Of a DNA stretch of 64,000 nucleotides, positions 46,355 through 56,924 are shown one piece after another. A program made the position numbers and the translations under genes. The DNA comes from Rutidosis leptorrhynchoides (Eukaryota; Streptophyta; Magnoliopsida; Asterales; Asteraceae), in assembly GCF_046630445.1 (NCBI RefSeq), contig NC_092339.1:313037501-313101500 (forward strand). Direction: 5' to 3'. Numbering within the stretch: position 1 is the stretch's first letter; the number at the start of each line of letters is the position of its first letter. The notes under the pieces are model-generated. The model had not been told where the DNA came from and did not search any database. It saw only the letters and a program-made list of their open reading frames with translations.

Positions 46355-47816
46355 TGACAACCCGGAAATTTCCAACCAAATTTAAACTTTAATCTTTATA
46401 TGTTTCCGACACGATAAGCAATATTTGTTAAGTTAAATTGCAAGAATTTTAAACTATGTTCATACATTCATTCAACCTCGACCAAGTTCCAACGATTCAC
46501 GAACCATTAAACGAATATGATTATATATGTATATGTGTATATATATTATAACTTGAAACGTAAACAAAATATTAGATTAAATACTTTATATGATTGTATC
46601 TGTTTCAAAATATTTATCAATGGAATTAGAAGATAAGATCAAATGATTGAATTATCAGATATATTGAATTATGATTACAAGTCTCTGTTGAAAGGCCCAC
46701 GTTGATTTGAGAAATCTTTCCATTTTAACAATATTCGAAAAATGGTAAAGTGATTTATAAATAAGAACAAATTGTCAATCATTGAGAACTAGACAAAGGA
46801 TAGTGGAAGATTGAATCTCATAAAGACTCGATTGATCTATTTAGTTTCAAACGTACAAAAACGTTTTCAGTTTAAAAAGAACTTTATTATTAAAACGTAT
46901 ATAACTTTTATAAATATCTAGAACCACTTTTGACAACTCATTACTTAACTAGTATGATAAAGATAACGATAACGATATTTATATTTTATTTTATTAAATA
47001 TATATAACGATTTAAATTAATATTATATATATTTATACGCGTATTATACGTACACAGTTTTATACTTTTACTATACTTAAACTTTACCTTTACTTTAACT
47101 TTAATAATTCACTTTAATAATTCATACTTTAATAATTCACTTTAATAATTCATACTTTAATAATTCACTTTAATAATTCATACTTTAATAATTCACTTTA
47201 ATAATTCAAAAATCTATTATAAATAGAATTCAATAGGTTTTATTATTTCATAGAAACTTGAAAATATTTTACTCTAAACTCTCTCAATCGATTTACATAT
47301 ATATATTTACTCCGTATTATTTCAAGATATTATTAGTATACATAAAATATTACGACGGAGTGCTGTCCGAGTGATTTCGAAATTGTTTTTTGACTAGGAT
47401 ATGATTAAGGAAATTATGGGTTATAGCTATGGAGGTGATTGAGTATGGTTCATGGGTATGCTTGTGAGGTCAATATAGTGTTTATCACTTCCGTTGCGTC
47501 TATGTACCTTTCCTGCAATATTGAATCTCAATATTGATACGTGAGTACTCATAATTTAACTTTTACATACTAATAGTGTATCCCTGACTAGTGCTCGAGT
47601 ATTTAGGATTATGCATGCTTGTACTTTTGATATTGCCCTTAGACAGGTTAGGTTGAATATTGAATTATTTACACTTGCAGTTGAGATAAGGTATAAGATA
47701 TGCATGTCCTTGGAAAGCTAGCGAAAAATTAAGAACTTTTCCTTTAGATATCGAATGGTTTCGATGAACGGATTAGAAGTTATAATCAATTGAATTTTCG
47801 ATATTTTTATTAAAAA
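46355..47816 (+). repeat. Plus-strand LTR fragment related to the nested element
   Basis: The start, tgacaacccggaaatttcc, and the next 60 bp match the reverse complement of 38950-39013 with moderate divergence. The block cgattcacgaacca also recurs. A TATA box (tataaata, 47218-47225) lies in the expected promoter region. No matching 3' end or second LTR was found before the microsatellite, so it is a truncated or heavily decayed LTR. Confidence 0.65.
47098..47208. repeat. 28-bp minisatellite just upstream of the LTR TATA box
   Basis: About four units alternate tttaataattcac and tttaataattcatac. It ends about ten bases before the TATA box of the LTR fragment. Confidence 0.85.
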
Positions 47817-47945
47817 TGATTATTATTATCGTCATTTTTATCGTCGTTCGAGTTTTATCTTATTATTATCATTAAAAATTGTTATTTTTTTTATTACTAT
47901 CGTTATTATCGTTAAAGTTATAATTAGTATTATTATTATTATCCA

Positions 47946-48025
<80 letters not shown>

Positions 48026-48660
48026 CATTATTAATATATATATATCATTATTTAAAAATGGTTATTGTTATTGTTATTATTATTATTACTATATTATCAT
48101 TAAGATAATTATTAGTATTATCGTTAATAATGTTATAGTAACTATCATTATTAATATTAGTGTAATTAAAATAAATATTTGTAACACCTAATTATTTTGA
48201 TTACTATTATTATCATTATTATGAACACGATATAAAAGACGATTAAAAGCTATTAAACGAAACGATTAGGAAATAATGAGTAAGAGTATCATGATGAAAT
48301 TAAAATATTATAAGATATTGATTTAGATAAAATTATCGTTCTTATTATTTTTATCATTACTATTATTATTAAAAGTATCGTTAGTATTAAAACTATCATT
48401 TTAACAAAAATTATCATTTTAATAGAAATGTCATTGTTACTATAAAATATCATTATTATTATTATTTTAAATAGAATTATTATTTTAAAGATAATATTAA
48501 AAATTATCGTAAATATTAAAGTTATCATAATTAGAATTATCGTTTTATCATAATGTCATCTTAGTAATTATAAATATTGATATTTTTATAATAATAATTA
48601 TTATTACAAAATAATACAACTTTTACTTACTATCATTATAGATATTATTTTATCAAATAA
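47817..48660. repeat. ATT/TTA-rich microsatellite and decayed flanks
   Basis: Long interrupted runs of tta/att triplets with scattered cgt and cat interruptions. Frames of Ile-rich composition here, such as 48289-48528 on the minus strand, come from the repeat. Confidence 0.85.
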
Positions 48661-49480
48661 ATCAGTATTGTTATCTCATCGTATTGTTGGTCAAAACTAA
48701 AACTGAAGTGCTACTGGTGATGTGAGCAAAAGAAGTAAACAATTGTAATTAGTTAGATATACATATCAATTTTTTGACGAAACGTGATTTATAGTATCTG
48801 TAGCCTATCAATTAAAAGAAATTAGCAACAATAAAAAAATTACAGTAAACTAATATATACAGATAACTAATAGTGATCACATTACGTATTCTCACCTTAT
48901 AATAGCTTTATACCGTTGAATAGAATTAGATGATTAGCATGTATCGATTATGGTAGTTAATATCATAGTACGTAGCTCGGAAAAGAAAAAAAAGCAAGCA
49001 TGAACAATTGCCGCTAAATAAATTAGGGCATAAAGACGTATCACATTAAGATTGGATAAATTGGTAAATATGATGAGTTTATATGTTTAAAATGAGCTCA
49101 TATGATATAATCGTATTTAAGTGGGTAAATATGCTATTATTAAAGTTAAGAAGGGTATATATGATAAAAACCATAACTAATAAATAAAATATTTAATTAA
49201 TGTTAATGACATCATCAAGATGACTTAGATTTTTTTTTTTTTTTCTTAACAAATGAATTAATCTAATAATGACATCATCATTATAGAAATTTAATAAAAA
49301 ATAAATAAATAAATAAATAGTAAATAAATAAAAAGGGATTAATTAAGTTTTAATTTAATAGTAAATAGTAAAAAATAAAATATATATGGATTTATTGAAA
49401 TCAGCAGTGTCTCCGTTTATTAATTTTGTGACGTGATAAGTATCAGAAAACTTAAAATGACATACACAGTATCCGTCTTT
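48661..49480. other. Intergenic region upstream of the nuclease gene
   Basis: AT-rich sequence with no coding signal. It contains a poly-T run near 49231 with repeated atgacatcatca words and a gtgacgtg element at 49430-49437 (ACGT core) that could belong to the downstream promoter. Confidence 0.5.
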
Positions 49481-49486
49481 TTCTTT

Positions 49487-49494
49487 AAACCCTA
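49487..49494 (+). promoter_or_regulatory. Telo-box (AAACCCTA)
   Basis: Telo-boxes are common near the transcription start of plant housekeeping, replication and organelle-related genes. This copy sits at the expected beginning of the nuclease transcript, about 85 bp before a splice donor. Confidence 0.5.
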
Positions 49495-49572
49495 GCAATT
49501 CAATTTCAAAAAGATTAGGGCTTTATTGACTGAAGATTGCAAAACAACCAATAATCAGCTAAATTGAACTGG

Positions 49573-50527
49573 GTATGTAAAATCTTTCTTATTCATTTTT
49601 CATTATGCGCTCAAAGATTCATTTCAGTTTTTTCAATTTGGGACTTTTTGTGCCAAATTGATGAACATCCTGTAATACTCCTTATCTGTTTGCTTACTGT
49701 ATAGCTTACTTTATAAAATCAAAGGGATACTGAACTGTGACCTATCTGCAGGTATTTTACATTTCTATATTTTTAGTTCCTTTTTATATATTTATTTAAT
49801 TTATATATTTATTTATTGTAACACTGTTTTTTCTTTTAAGTTGTAGTAGGTGATGTTATTTCTCTATGTTTAAGATGTTGATGACCTGTTTGATATAATG
49901 TTGATGACTAGTGTGGTATAATTTTGTTTTAAACTTTTCTTTTTTCACGAAAATTTGCGAGAAGAAACATTTTCGTCAGCAAGAATCAGCTGCTTTGGAT
50001 AAAAAAAAAGTGGCCAATTTGATTGCTTTTTCTCAAATTATTGAATATTTCCACCCAATATATTGGTGCAATCTGACCATTTTGCTAGAGGAAATGCAAA
50101 TACATAAATAGTTGAAGTTTAGAACATTGGAATATGAAATAAACCTAAACGAACCTTGTTTATTGTCTGCGTAAAATCATGTCATTTGTAGCCTTTCTTT
50201 TAGTACAATGGTTCCAAATAAACACTTGGGGTGTGTTTGTTTACCACTTAATTGAATCGTCCAGCGCTGAATGTTTGAGTTGTTCGGAACGCGTTTGTTT
50301 GTGACCTTTGAACTTGTTCAGATTAACACTTACTCTATAAATGCTGTCAAGGTTGCAATTTTATAGCTATTAGTAAGTTATTGAGATGATAATAACTGAA
50401 AAGGCATGTGTCAAATGAAGTTTGTGACTAAAACTATTTGTGAATATTGAATTCTATAATGCGTTGTTCTTCTCTTTACTTTTTTTTTTTAATTTCCAAA
50501 TTAATGATTTGTTATTGCTCTTTGTAG
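49573..50527 (+). other. Putative 5' UTR intron of the nuclease gene
   Basis: A donor-like GG|GTATGT at 49572/49573 and an acceptor TTTGTAG at 50521-50527 bound 955 bp that is T-rich like plant introns. The ATG follows nine bases after the acceptor. An internal non-coding exon is also possible. The frame at 49911-50111 lies in this interval and looks random. Confidence 0.5.
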
Positions 50528-50536
50528 ATATCTGCG

Positions 50537-51469
50537 ATGAGCTATGCTTGCGTCACTAGACTCAATTTTATTCACCATAAACCGAGGCCTTATTATCTTC
50601 CCAAAAGAAACAAGTTCCAGGTCAACTTTTCCAGACCGTTTGCAACTTGCGCGTCAACATCATCACCTTCTCTAGTCCACGATCCCCAATGGTTGACTTT
50701 GACTAGTCAACTGACTCCATCAGGTGCGCCTGCGCAACGTTCTGAGGAATGGTTTGCCCTTAGAAAGGACCGGCTGACCACTAGCACCTTCAGCACAGCT
50801 CTCGGGTTATGGAAAGGCAAACGAAGGTACGAACTTTGGCACGAAAAAGTCTTCCCTTTAGATATAAAGTCAACCGTTTCGGTTGCTTCAAAACACGCCA
50901 TGGAATGGGGTGTTCTTAAAGAGTCAACCGCCGTAGAAAAATACAAAACCATAACGGGTCGTGAAGTAACTTCATTAGGATTCGCAACCCATTCAGAAGA
51001 TAAATTCGATTGGATAGGTGCATCCCCAGACGGGCTTATCGGTAATTTCCCAAATCCCGGGATTTTAGAAGTCAAATGTCCGTTCAACAAAGGAAAACCC
51101 GAGTCCGCTACGCCTTGGACCACATTGCCGTTTTATTATATGCCACAAATTCAGGGTCAAATGGAAGTTATGAATCGCGATTGGGTCGATTTGTATTGTT
51201 GGACGACTAGTGGAAGCACTATATTTCGTGTTTGTAGAGATGAAGAATATTGGAAGTTAATGCACGAGGTTTTACGAGAATTTTGGTGGGAAAATGTGGT
51301 CCCGGCGAGAGAAGCTTTTTTGATTGAGGGTGAGGAGGAAGCTAAAAAGTATGAACCAACGTCGACGCATAAGCTAACGGGATTAGTGATTCACAAGAGC
51401 TTAAAGTTAGCAAGCGAATCGAAGCTTTTGTGTAAAGAGGTTGCAGGACATGTTGAATTTATGAGCTAA
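50537..51469 (+). CDS. YqaJ/lambda-exonuclease-type PD-(D/E)XK nuclease, probably organellar
   Basis: This intact 310-codon protein is the only convincing host gene in the window. Residues 1-45 are basic and Ser/Thr-rich with almost no acids, like a chloroplast or mitochondrial transit peptide. The nuclease fold follows: SEEWFALRKDRLTTSTF (69-85), MEWGVLKESTAVEKY (122-136), SPDG (163-166) with a catalytic Asp, LEVKCP (177-182) with the E-x-K pair, and PQIQGQM (203-209). These are the metal-binding and active-site motifs of the lambda-exonuclease/YqaJ family. Plant homologues, such as Arabidopsis At1g13810 and At1g67660, are annotated only as type II restriction-endonuclease-like. A role in organelle DNA recombination or degradation is inference. 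The coding part is intron-free. The start is the first ATG after a good acceptor. Confidence 0.9.
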   Translation: MSYACVTRLNFIHHKPRPYYLPKRNKFQVNFSRPFATCASTSSPSLVHDPQWLTLTSQLTPSGAPAQRSEEWFALRKDRLTTSTFSTALGLWKGKRRYELWHEKVFPLDIKSTVSVASKHAMEWGVLKESTAVEKYKTITGREVTSLGFATHSEDKFDWIGASPDGLIGNFPNPGILEVKCPFNKGKPESATPWTTLPFYYMPQIQGQMEVMNRDWVDLYCWTTSGSTIFRVCRDEEYWKLMHEVLREFWWENVVPAREAFLIEGEEEAKKYEPTSTHKLTGLVIHKSLKLASESKLLCKEVAGHVEFMS

Positions 51470-52022
51470 CAATCTTTAGCACATAACTTGTTCGTATAGT
51501 AACCGTATGTTCACTTCTAGGTGTTTTATTCTATTTAACATCATTTCATTTATGCTGATTCTTGATTGCACTATTTTTATCCTATATGGTTAGCCAAGAT
51601 CAATAATGCGGTATGCATTATCGAATTAAACTGATAGTTTGAAGTATTTTTTCCATAAAAGCTGCAAACTTTGTGATGGGAGCAAATAAAAAGAAAGCCA
51701 TGGTTTTTCAGATCAACTGTAAGTTACAAATATTCACAAGTGTAATGAAAAGATTTTGTTTTCGAAGAGATCGTCACATAAAGATGCTTATTTTATACGC
51801 GTAAAAGATAACGATACATCAAAAAATTGTGATAACTCAAAGTTTTGTTTTCGGAGAGATTGTCACTTAAAGATGATTACTAACTTACGACTATGCCATT
51901 AGATAACAGACTACACCATTAGATAACAGATGCTGAATCACTTAAGCCTTTGACAAACTCAACACACCGAGCATCATCATCATCACGTAGCCATGTAAAC
52001 AGACAGTCTCACTTGACCCATC
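51470..52022. other. 3' flank of the nuclease gene
   Basis: Presumed 3' UTR and intergenic DNA. Two imperfect direct repeats (aagttttgttttcggagagat-like, near 51750 and 51840) and a duplicated ccattagataacaga near 51897 and 51914 are visible. No gene is seen. Confidence 0.5.
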
Positions 52023-52321
52023 AGAAACGTCAAGATCTAATCTTGTGTTGTAGCTCATGTGGTAGCGGTCTGTCTCTCTTAGCGAGAGGTCAGGAGTTCG
52101 ACCCAAGGTTGCATTCCGCTCATCACGTTGCAGGGGCAGGGGGAGGGTCTTTTACCGCTCATGCCCTCGGATTGGGCCGGGTTTCATCCTGGGTAGCAAT
52201 TGGGGGCAGGTTATGCAACTGCGGGAGATGAACGCTAGGTGGTTAAGTCCCCTGAGTGATCCCGTCTGCTGTTAAAAAAAAAAAAATTAAAAAAAAAAAA
52301 TAAATAGAAACGTTAAGATCT
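52023..52321 (+). mobile_element. tRNA-derived SINE with target-site duplication
   Basis: A Pol III A box (tagctcatgtg, 52051-52061) and B box (gagttcgaccc, 52094-52104) head a body of about 210 bp that ends in an A-rich tail (52274-52304). A 16-bp duplication, agaaacgtcaagatct at 52023-52038 and agaaacgttaagatct at 52306-52321, differs at one base. The SINE itself is about 52039-52305. It would rely on a LINE for mobility. The apparent protein frame at 51950-52231 is a shadow of the SINE. Confidence 0.92.
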
Positions 52322-52745
52322 ATTTCTTGAACCTTTTGGCAACTTGGTAGTTCCGATAGAAAACTGGAGCAAAGATAATCTAAAAACGTTTCTTCCTATT
52401 CACTATTGTGTACACAACGTCAACATCGATCACACCGAGGTATGCAGATTATACAAGCCCTACATAACTCACCACGTTGATCTTTCACTTGACAACTTTC
52501 AGCTGGACAGTCGTAAACAAGCCTCACATTTTGACATCTTGGGCATAGTTCAACATCTGTATCACGATCATCATCCTCAGATGGTCGATATAAGTTTCCA
52601 CGCTGATAATAGTGTGATATGTAATTGTTTTTCTGCATGTCGTCATCAGATAGTAACAAAAACTTCAAATCTTTGAAATGCTCGTGTGACATGCCGTAGA
52701 ATCCACTAGTTCTCAACTGTTTGATACCTGAGGTACCATCACTTG
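52322..52745 (-). pseudogene. SKIP14-like F-box protein, C-terminal fragment (pseudogene)
   Basis: The minus-strand frame reads a conserved C-terminal domain: GFYGMSHEHFKDLKFLL, an acidic DDD segment, then Cys-rich LCPRCQNVRLVYDCPAESC and LCRACIICIPRC. This pattern is known from plant F-box proteins of the SKIP14 type. Past the Cys-rich part the family frame continues (EETF and LCSSFL words), but only through a TGA near 52417 and a TAG about 24 bases further. No F-box itself or upstream exon is present. The SINE is inserted directly at its 3' side. It is a dead fragment of a duplicated gene or retrocopy. Confidence 0.65.
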
Positions 52746-53031
52746 AAAGTCTTCAAGATTTTCAAGATGCCCTCGATACTGAGTCTTGTGCATCCTGGAA
52801 TAGACAACAATATGAAAAACAGTACAAAAGGTCAATATATGGCACCAAAAGAATCAAAAAATGTCATCATGGGTACAAAGGATGAGAAAGAAGTGATATA
52901 ATCAATTCAACAACTAAAGGAAAAATTAACCCCATCAATTAAAGCATCTATACTTTCTCTAAGAATGAAGTTAAAGTTTTGAGGTTTTCTTAAATTTTTG
53001 AGGTTTTCTCTGTCCGGGTTACTCGGGAGGA
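52746..53031. other. Short spacer before the Copia element
   Basis: I see no gene. The last five bases, gagga (53027-53031), are the left TSD of the Copia element. Confidence 0.5.
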
Positions 53032-53740
53032 TGTTGGACAGAGTCCAAATTAATTGACAAACATTTAAAAGTTTGATTTTGCATGTTGTTAGCAAAGTCA
53101 TATTTGCTAGTTACATTTACATGGAAATTTCAAAGAAAAAGAAAAGTTTGATTTTTTGCTTTGAAAAAGTCATACGGTGGCTATAACTTATTTATTTGTT
53201 TTCATATGGATGACTAAGCTTATGGTTGGTGAAATTTCAAGTATAAATAGGTGATAGATGAAAAGGAGGGAAGATTATCCAAGAAAGGATCAAGTGATCC
53301 AGAGAGAGAGGATCAAGTATCACAAATGAGAGAAAAACATAGTTGATAGGGTTTATCAACGGAGCGTGTTTATTTGTGAGGATATCACAAAGTAGATAGG
53401 GAGTTGATCAGTAACATCAACGGGAACCTTTCTTTGTGAGGTTGAGAGTTTTATTCTTGTAAGGAGTGTAAAAGAGTGTACGAGAAACTTAGATTTTATA
53501 CTAAAATCTAAGGGGTTTGGGTTTAACTCATAGTGTATTTTTTCCTTGTACCGGGTCCTTTTATATTATAAGAATAAAGGAGACTCCTGGGGTGGATGTA
53601 GGCAGGGTTTGCCGAACCACGTTAAATCCTCGTGTTATCAGTTACTTTATTTGCTTTCTATTATTTCTCGCAAGTTTGTCTCAAACAAATTATATCCTCG
53701 CTTCCGCTGGTGTGAGTGTGCTAGGCAAGTTGTCATAACA
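53032..53740 (+). repeat. 5' LTR of the deleted Copia element
   Basis: Starts tgttggacagag and ends gtcataaca. A TATA box (tataaata, 53242-53249) fits the promoter position. Confidence 0.92.
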
Positions 53741-53742
53741 AG

Positions 53743-53754
53743 TGGTATCAGAGC
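53743..53754 (+). other. Primer-binding site of the deleted Copia element
   Basis: tggtatcagagc, complementary to initiator-Met tRNA, two bases after the LTR. Confidence 0.93.
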
Positions 53755-53793
53755 ATCCAGGTGTTTCGGATAAGTTTTTTGTTTTGTTTGGAG

Positions 53794-54640
53794 ATGGCGA
53801 GAAACGGCCGTATGCAATTTAAGGTGGAGCCATTTGAGATGGCGGATGACGATTGGTATATTATTGAACACATAGATGTGTTTAATGGTCTGGTTAATCA
53901 ACTTGAATAAGTTAAGGTTTAAAGGAGGAAGAAGATAAGACCCTTATTCTTCTTGCCTCTCTTCCCAGTTCGCAGGATAAGAGACGAAGATCCGATGACC
54001 GTTTTGAGCATGGGTTTGCTATGGTTGGTCATTGAAGGGGAAGGTTTGCCGAGAAGAGATCTAGCGATAACAGTAGGTCTAGATCAGAAGACGGTGTGAA
54101 GGGTATGCAGTGCTTCAAATGTCATGAGTGGGGTGACTACGGACGGACTGTCCACTCTGGAAGAATGGTGAAGGTAAATCTGGGGGTTCATCGACTGTGG
54201 TAGCAGTTATTGTACCGGTGGGAGATGTTTTCACAATCTCCAAAAGTTCTACTTCTGCTCAAGATGAATGGATTTTAGAATCTGTTTGTACGATGCATGT
54301 GTGTTCCAAGAAAGCTTATTTTGATAAGCTAATATTAAAGAAAGCGGGGGTGCTGACTTTAGGTGATGGTTCAACATGTGATGTTGAGGGTGTTGGCATG
54401 GTGAAATTAAAATTGTTTCACGGAGCTGCTTACGCTCTTGGTGGTGTGGCGTACACACCAAAGATGTGCAACAATCTAATTTCCTTATGCGTGTTGAATT
54501 CTCAAGGATACGGATATTGGGCCGTAGGTGGAGTTATGAAAATCACACGTAGCGTGAAGGTCCTGATGAAGCGAGAGAAGTATGAGGGTTTATATCGTCT
54601 GGTGGCGAGTACAAAATGTACTCGTGTCTCGAAGGTTTAG
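53794..54640 (+). pseudogene. Copia gag-protease remnant
   Basis: It starts MARNGRMQFKVEPFEMADDD, a Copia-style gag beginning, and then jumps to HIDVFNGLVNQL, so most of gag is deleted. A TAA and frame changes follow. A damaged zinc knuckle (CFKCHEWGDYG) appears near 54112. The frame 54197-54640 is a protease-like domain (WILESVCTMHVC, then LTLGDGST and YTPKMCNNLISL). The usual catalytic D-S-G is E-S-V, so it is inactive. No integrase or reverse transcriptase follows. Confidence 0.8.
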
Positions 54641-54936
54641 AAAGTGTCCACGCGGGAAACATGTCGGGAACATGTTGGGACATGTGTGACCAAGGTAGAC
54701 GATGGTGAGAAGGAAAATCCTACTGTGGTGGGAGAGGTGATTCGAGACTCCTCTCCGCAACTAGGTAAGTTGACAGGGTTAGCTGCACATGATTATTGGC
54801 CGTTTTATTTGAATCGGGGTTCAGGAACGAGGTGATTCATGGTGTGTGTAGCGGGGATAACTGAGGCCAAAAGTGGAAATACTAGGTGTTAGTATTTTCG
54901 GTGACGAAGAAGTTAAATGTTCGTCAAGGTGGAGAT

Positions 54937-55651
54937 TGTTGCACAGAGTCCAAATTAATTGACAAACATTTAAAAGTTTGATTTTGCATGTTGTTAGCAA
55001 AGTCAAACTTGCTAGTTACATTTACATGGAAATTTCAAAGAAAAAGAAAAGTTTGATTTTTTGCTTTGAAAAAGTCATACGGTGGCTATAACTTATTTAT
55101 TTGTTTTCATATGGATGACTAAGCTTATGGTTGGTGAAATTTCAAGTATAAATAGGTGATAGATGCAAAGAAGGGAAGATTATCCAAGAAAGGATCAAGT
55201 GATCCAGAGAGAGGGGATCAAGTATCACAAATGAGAGAAAAACATAGTTGATAGGGTTTATCAACGGAGTGTGTTTATTTGTGAGGATATCACAAAGTAG
55301 ATAGGGAGTTGATCAGTAACATCAACGGGAACCTTTCTTTGTGAGGTTGAGAATTTTATTCTTGTAAGGAGTGTAAAAGAGTGTACGAGAAACTTAGATT
55401 TCATACTAAAATCTAAGGGGCTTGGGTTTGGGTTTAACTCATAGTGTATTTTTTCCTTGTACCGGGTTCTTTTATATTATAAGTATAAAGGAGACTCTTG
55501 GGGTGGATGTAGGCAGGGTTTGCCGAACCACGTTAAATCGTCGTGTTATCAGTTACTTTATTTGCTTTCTATTATTTCTCGCAAGTTTGTCTCAAACAAA
55601 TTATATACTCGCTTCCACTGGTGTGGGTGTGCTAGACAAGTTGTCATAACA
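54937..55651 (+). repeat. 3' LTR of the deleted Copia element
   Basis: Starts tgttgcacagag and ends gtcataaca. The right TSD, gagga, follows. Confidence 0.92.
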
Positions 55652-55656
55652 GAGGA

Positions 55657-56465
55657 CGAGTATTTTTAACTATGATGTACGTGGCTTAACCGGAATAGTC
55701 CGTGACTATTTTACAAACCATCCCGGGCCACTCCAAGATTTGAATTAGTGACCTCTCGCAAGGAGTTCAGGGTATGGTTTGCTTTATGTAAGAATGTGGT
55801 TGACAAAACTTCAAGCCGGGTTTATGTAAGAATGCACAAAAACATAACATACAATAGTCGGTTAAAGTGGTCAAGCATATCATGCCGAAAATGTTAAATT
55901 TGACTGCAAAATGTGGAAAATTGGACCTACTAATCAACATAACCAACCATATATGCTAAAGGATGCCACGATATAACTCGTACGCATACATAGTCATGAC
56001 CTAAAGTATCATACTCTGCTCATTTCAAATATCATCGACAGAACTAACACTAGTAAAGAACTTAGATGTTATACTTTTATCTACTCATTTTAGATTCAAA
56101 CATCCGGAAAATATTATCAATCGAACCACATAATCAATTAAATTTAACACTACAAGGTGTGCATCATTTATAAGCCTTCTGTTCAAGTACTCATATATTT
56201 GTTAGATGTGAAGAAGAAATTAAACAAAGAAAGTGAGGCCATCATGGGATAGCATAGGTGATTTGAAGTTACACAATTGGTAACATTTAAGTGGTTCAAA
56301 CGTGCGATGATTGTACAACACGTGAAAATATTGTTCCAAGCTAACTTTGTTTTTTGGTACACGAGGGTCACGTGTGGTGACACCAGATGGAAGATTAAAA
56401 GCTGATGGAATTAATATATAATTATAGGACTTCGAATTGTGTTTAGATTCTTATTTATTTAGCAC
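55657..56465. other. Spacer between the two Copia elements
   Basis: No gene is seen. Around 55690-55780 the words ttgaattagtgacctctcgc resemble the reverse complement of a SINE or tRNA B-box region, which may be a decayed SINE on the minus strand. The rest is AT-rich. Confidence 0.4.
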
Positions 56466-56910
56466 TGTTAGTGCATAAACGTTAGTCCTAAGTTCATTAT
56501 AACTTATTCGTATAAGATGAAATGTGGTGAGTAATAGAATACGTGTTCGTATGCAATAAAAGTTAATTTACTCACTGTTGGTGCAACCGCATGGATGCAA
56601 CATGCATCCGTACGGGTACAGCGTGCAACTGCAAGGTTGCATCTTGCAACAGCACGATTGTGAGTGCAGACTATATTTATAGTTGATTTCGGGTTCATTG
56701 TTAAGGTTACGAATTCTAAACATTCCCTAGCTGTGTTTTCGATCTCCAGAGGTTCTAGCACTCGGTTATTACGATCTTTAAGATCTACAAGTCTAATAAC
56801 ATCACAAGATCATTGTTTGCTAAGTGTTTTTGATATAAAACTCAATATCGAGTTATTCCGCACTCGATATTGAAGATTAGATCGATTAATACCGTTTAAT
56901 TGTTCCTACA
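56466..56910 (+). repeat. 5' LTR of the decayed Copia element
   Basis: Starts tgttagtgcataaacg and ends ttgttcctaca. A TATA-like ctatatttata near 56669 and a cluster of gcaaccgc/gcatccgt words at 56580-56650, including the hairpin ggatgca-aca-tgcatcc, are visible. Confidence 0.8.
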
Positions 56911-56912
56911 AG

Positions 56913-56924
56913 TGGTATCAGAGC
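56913..56924 (+). other. Primer-binding site of the decayed Copia element
   Basis: tggtatcagagc, two bases after the LTR end. Confidence 0.92.

Larger units (their letters stand above)
53032..55651 (+). mobile_element. Internally deleted Ty1/Copia element
   Basis: LTRs of 709 and 715 bp (53032-53740 and 54937-55651) are bracketed by a perfect TSD, gagga (53027-53031 and 55652-55656). An initiator-Met PBS follows the 5' LTR and a purine tract, aaggtggagat (54926-54936), precedes the 3' LTR. The 1.2-kb interior has only remnants of gag and protease. Integrase and reverse transcriptase are missing. LTRs look about 97-98% identical by eye. It must have been mobilised in trans, or deleted after insertion. 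Confidence 0.93.

Noticed and set aside
48289..48528. Ile-rich 79-codon frame
   Set aside because: Created by the ATT microsatellite.
47817..48660. CRISPR-like or satellite array
   Set aside because: The repeats are simple interrupted ATT triplets without spacers.
49911..50111. 66-codon frame upstream of the nuclease
   Set aside because: Lies in the putative 5' UTR intron, with no similarity or good context.
50225..50310. MITE-like start (gtgtgtttgttt) in the nuclease intron
   Set aside because: No inverted terminal partner or TSD was recognised.
51950..52231. 93-codon frame
   Set aside because: Falls on the SINE, whose Pol III boxes, tail and TSD explain the sequence.
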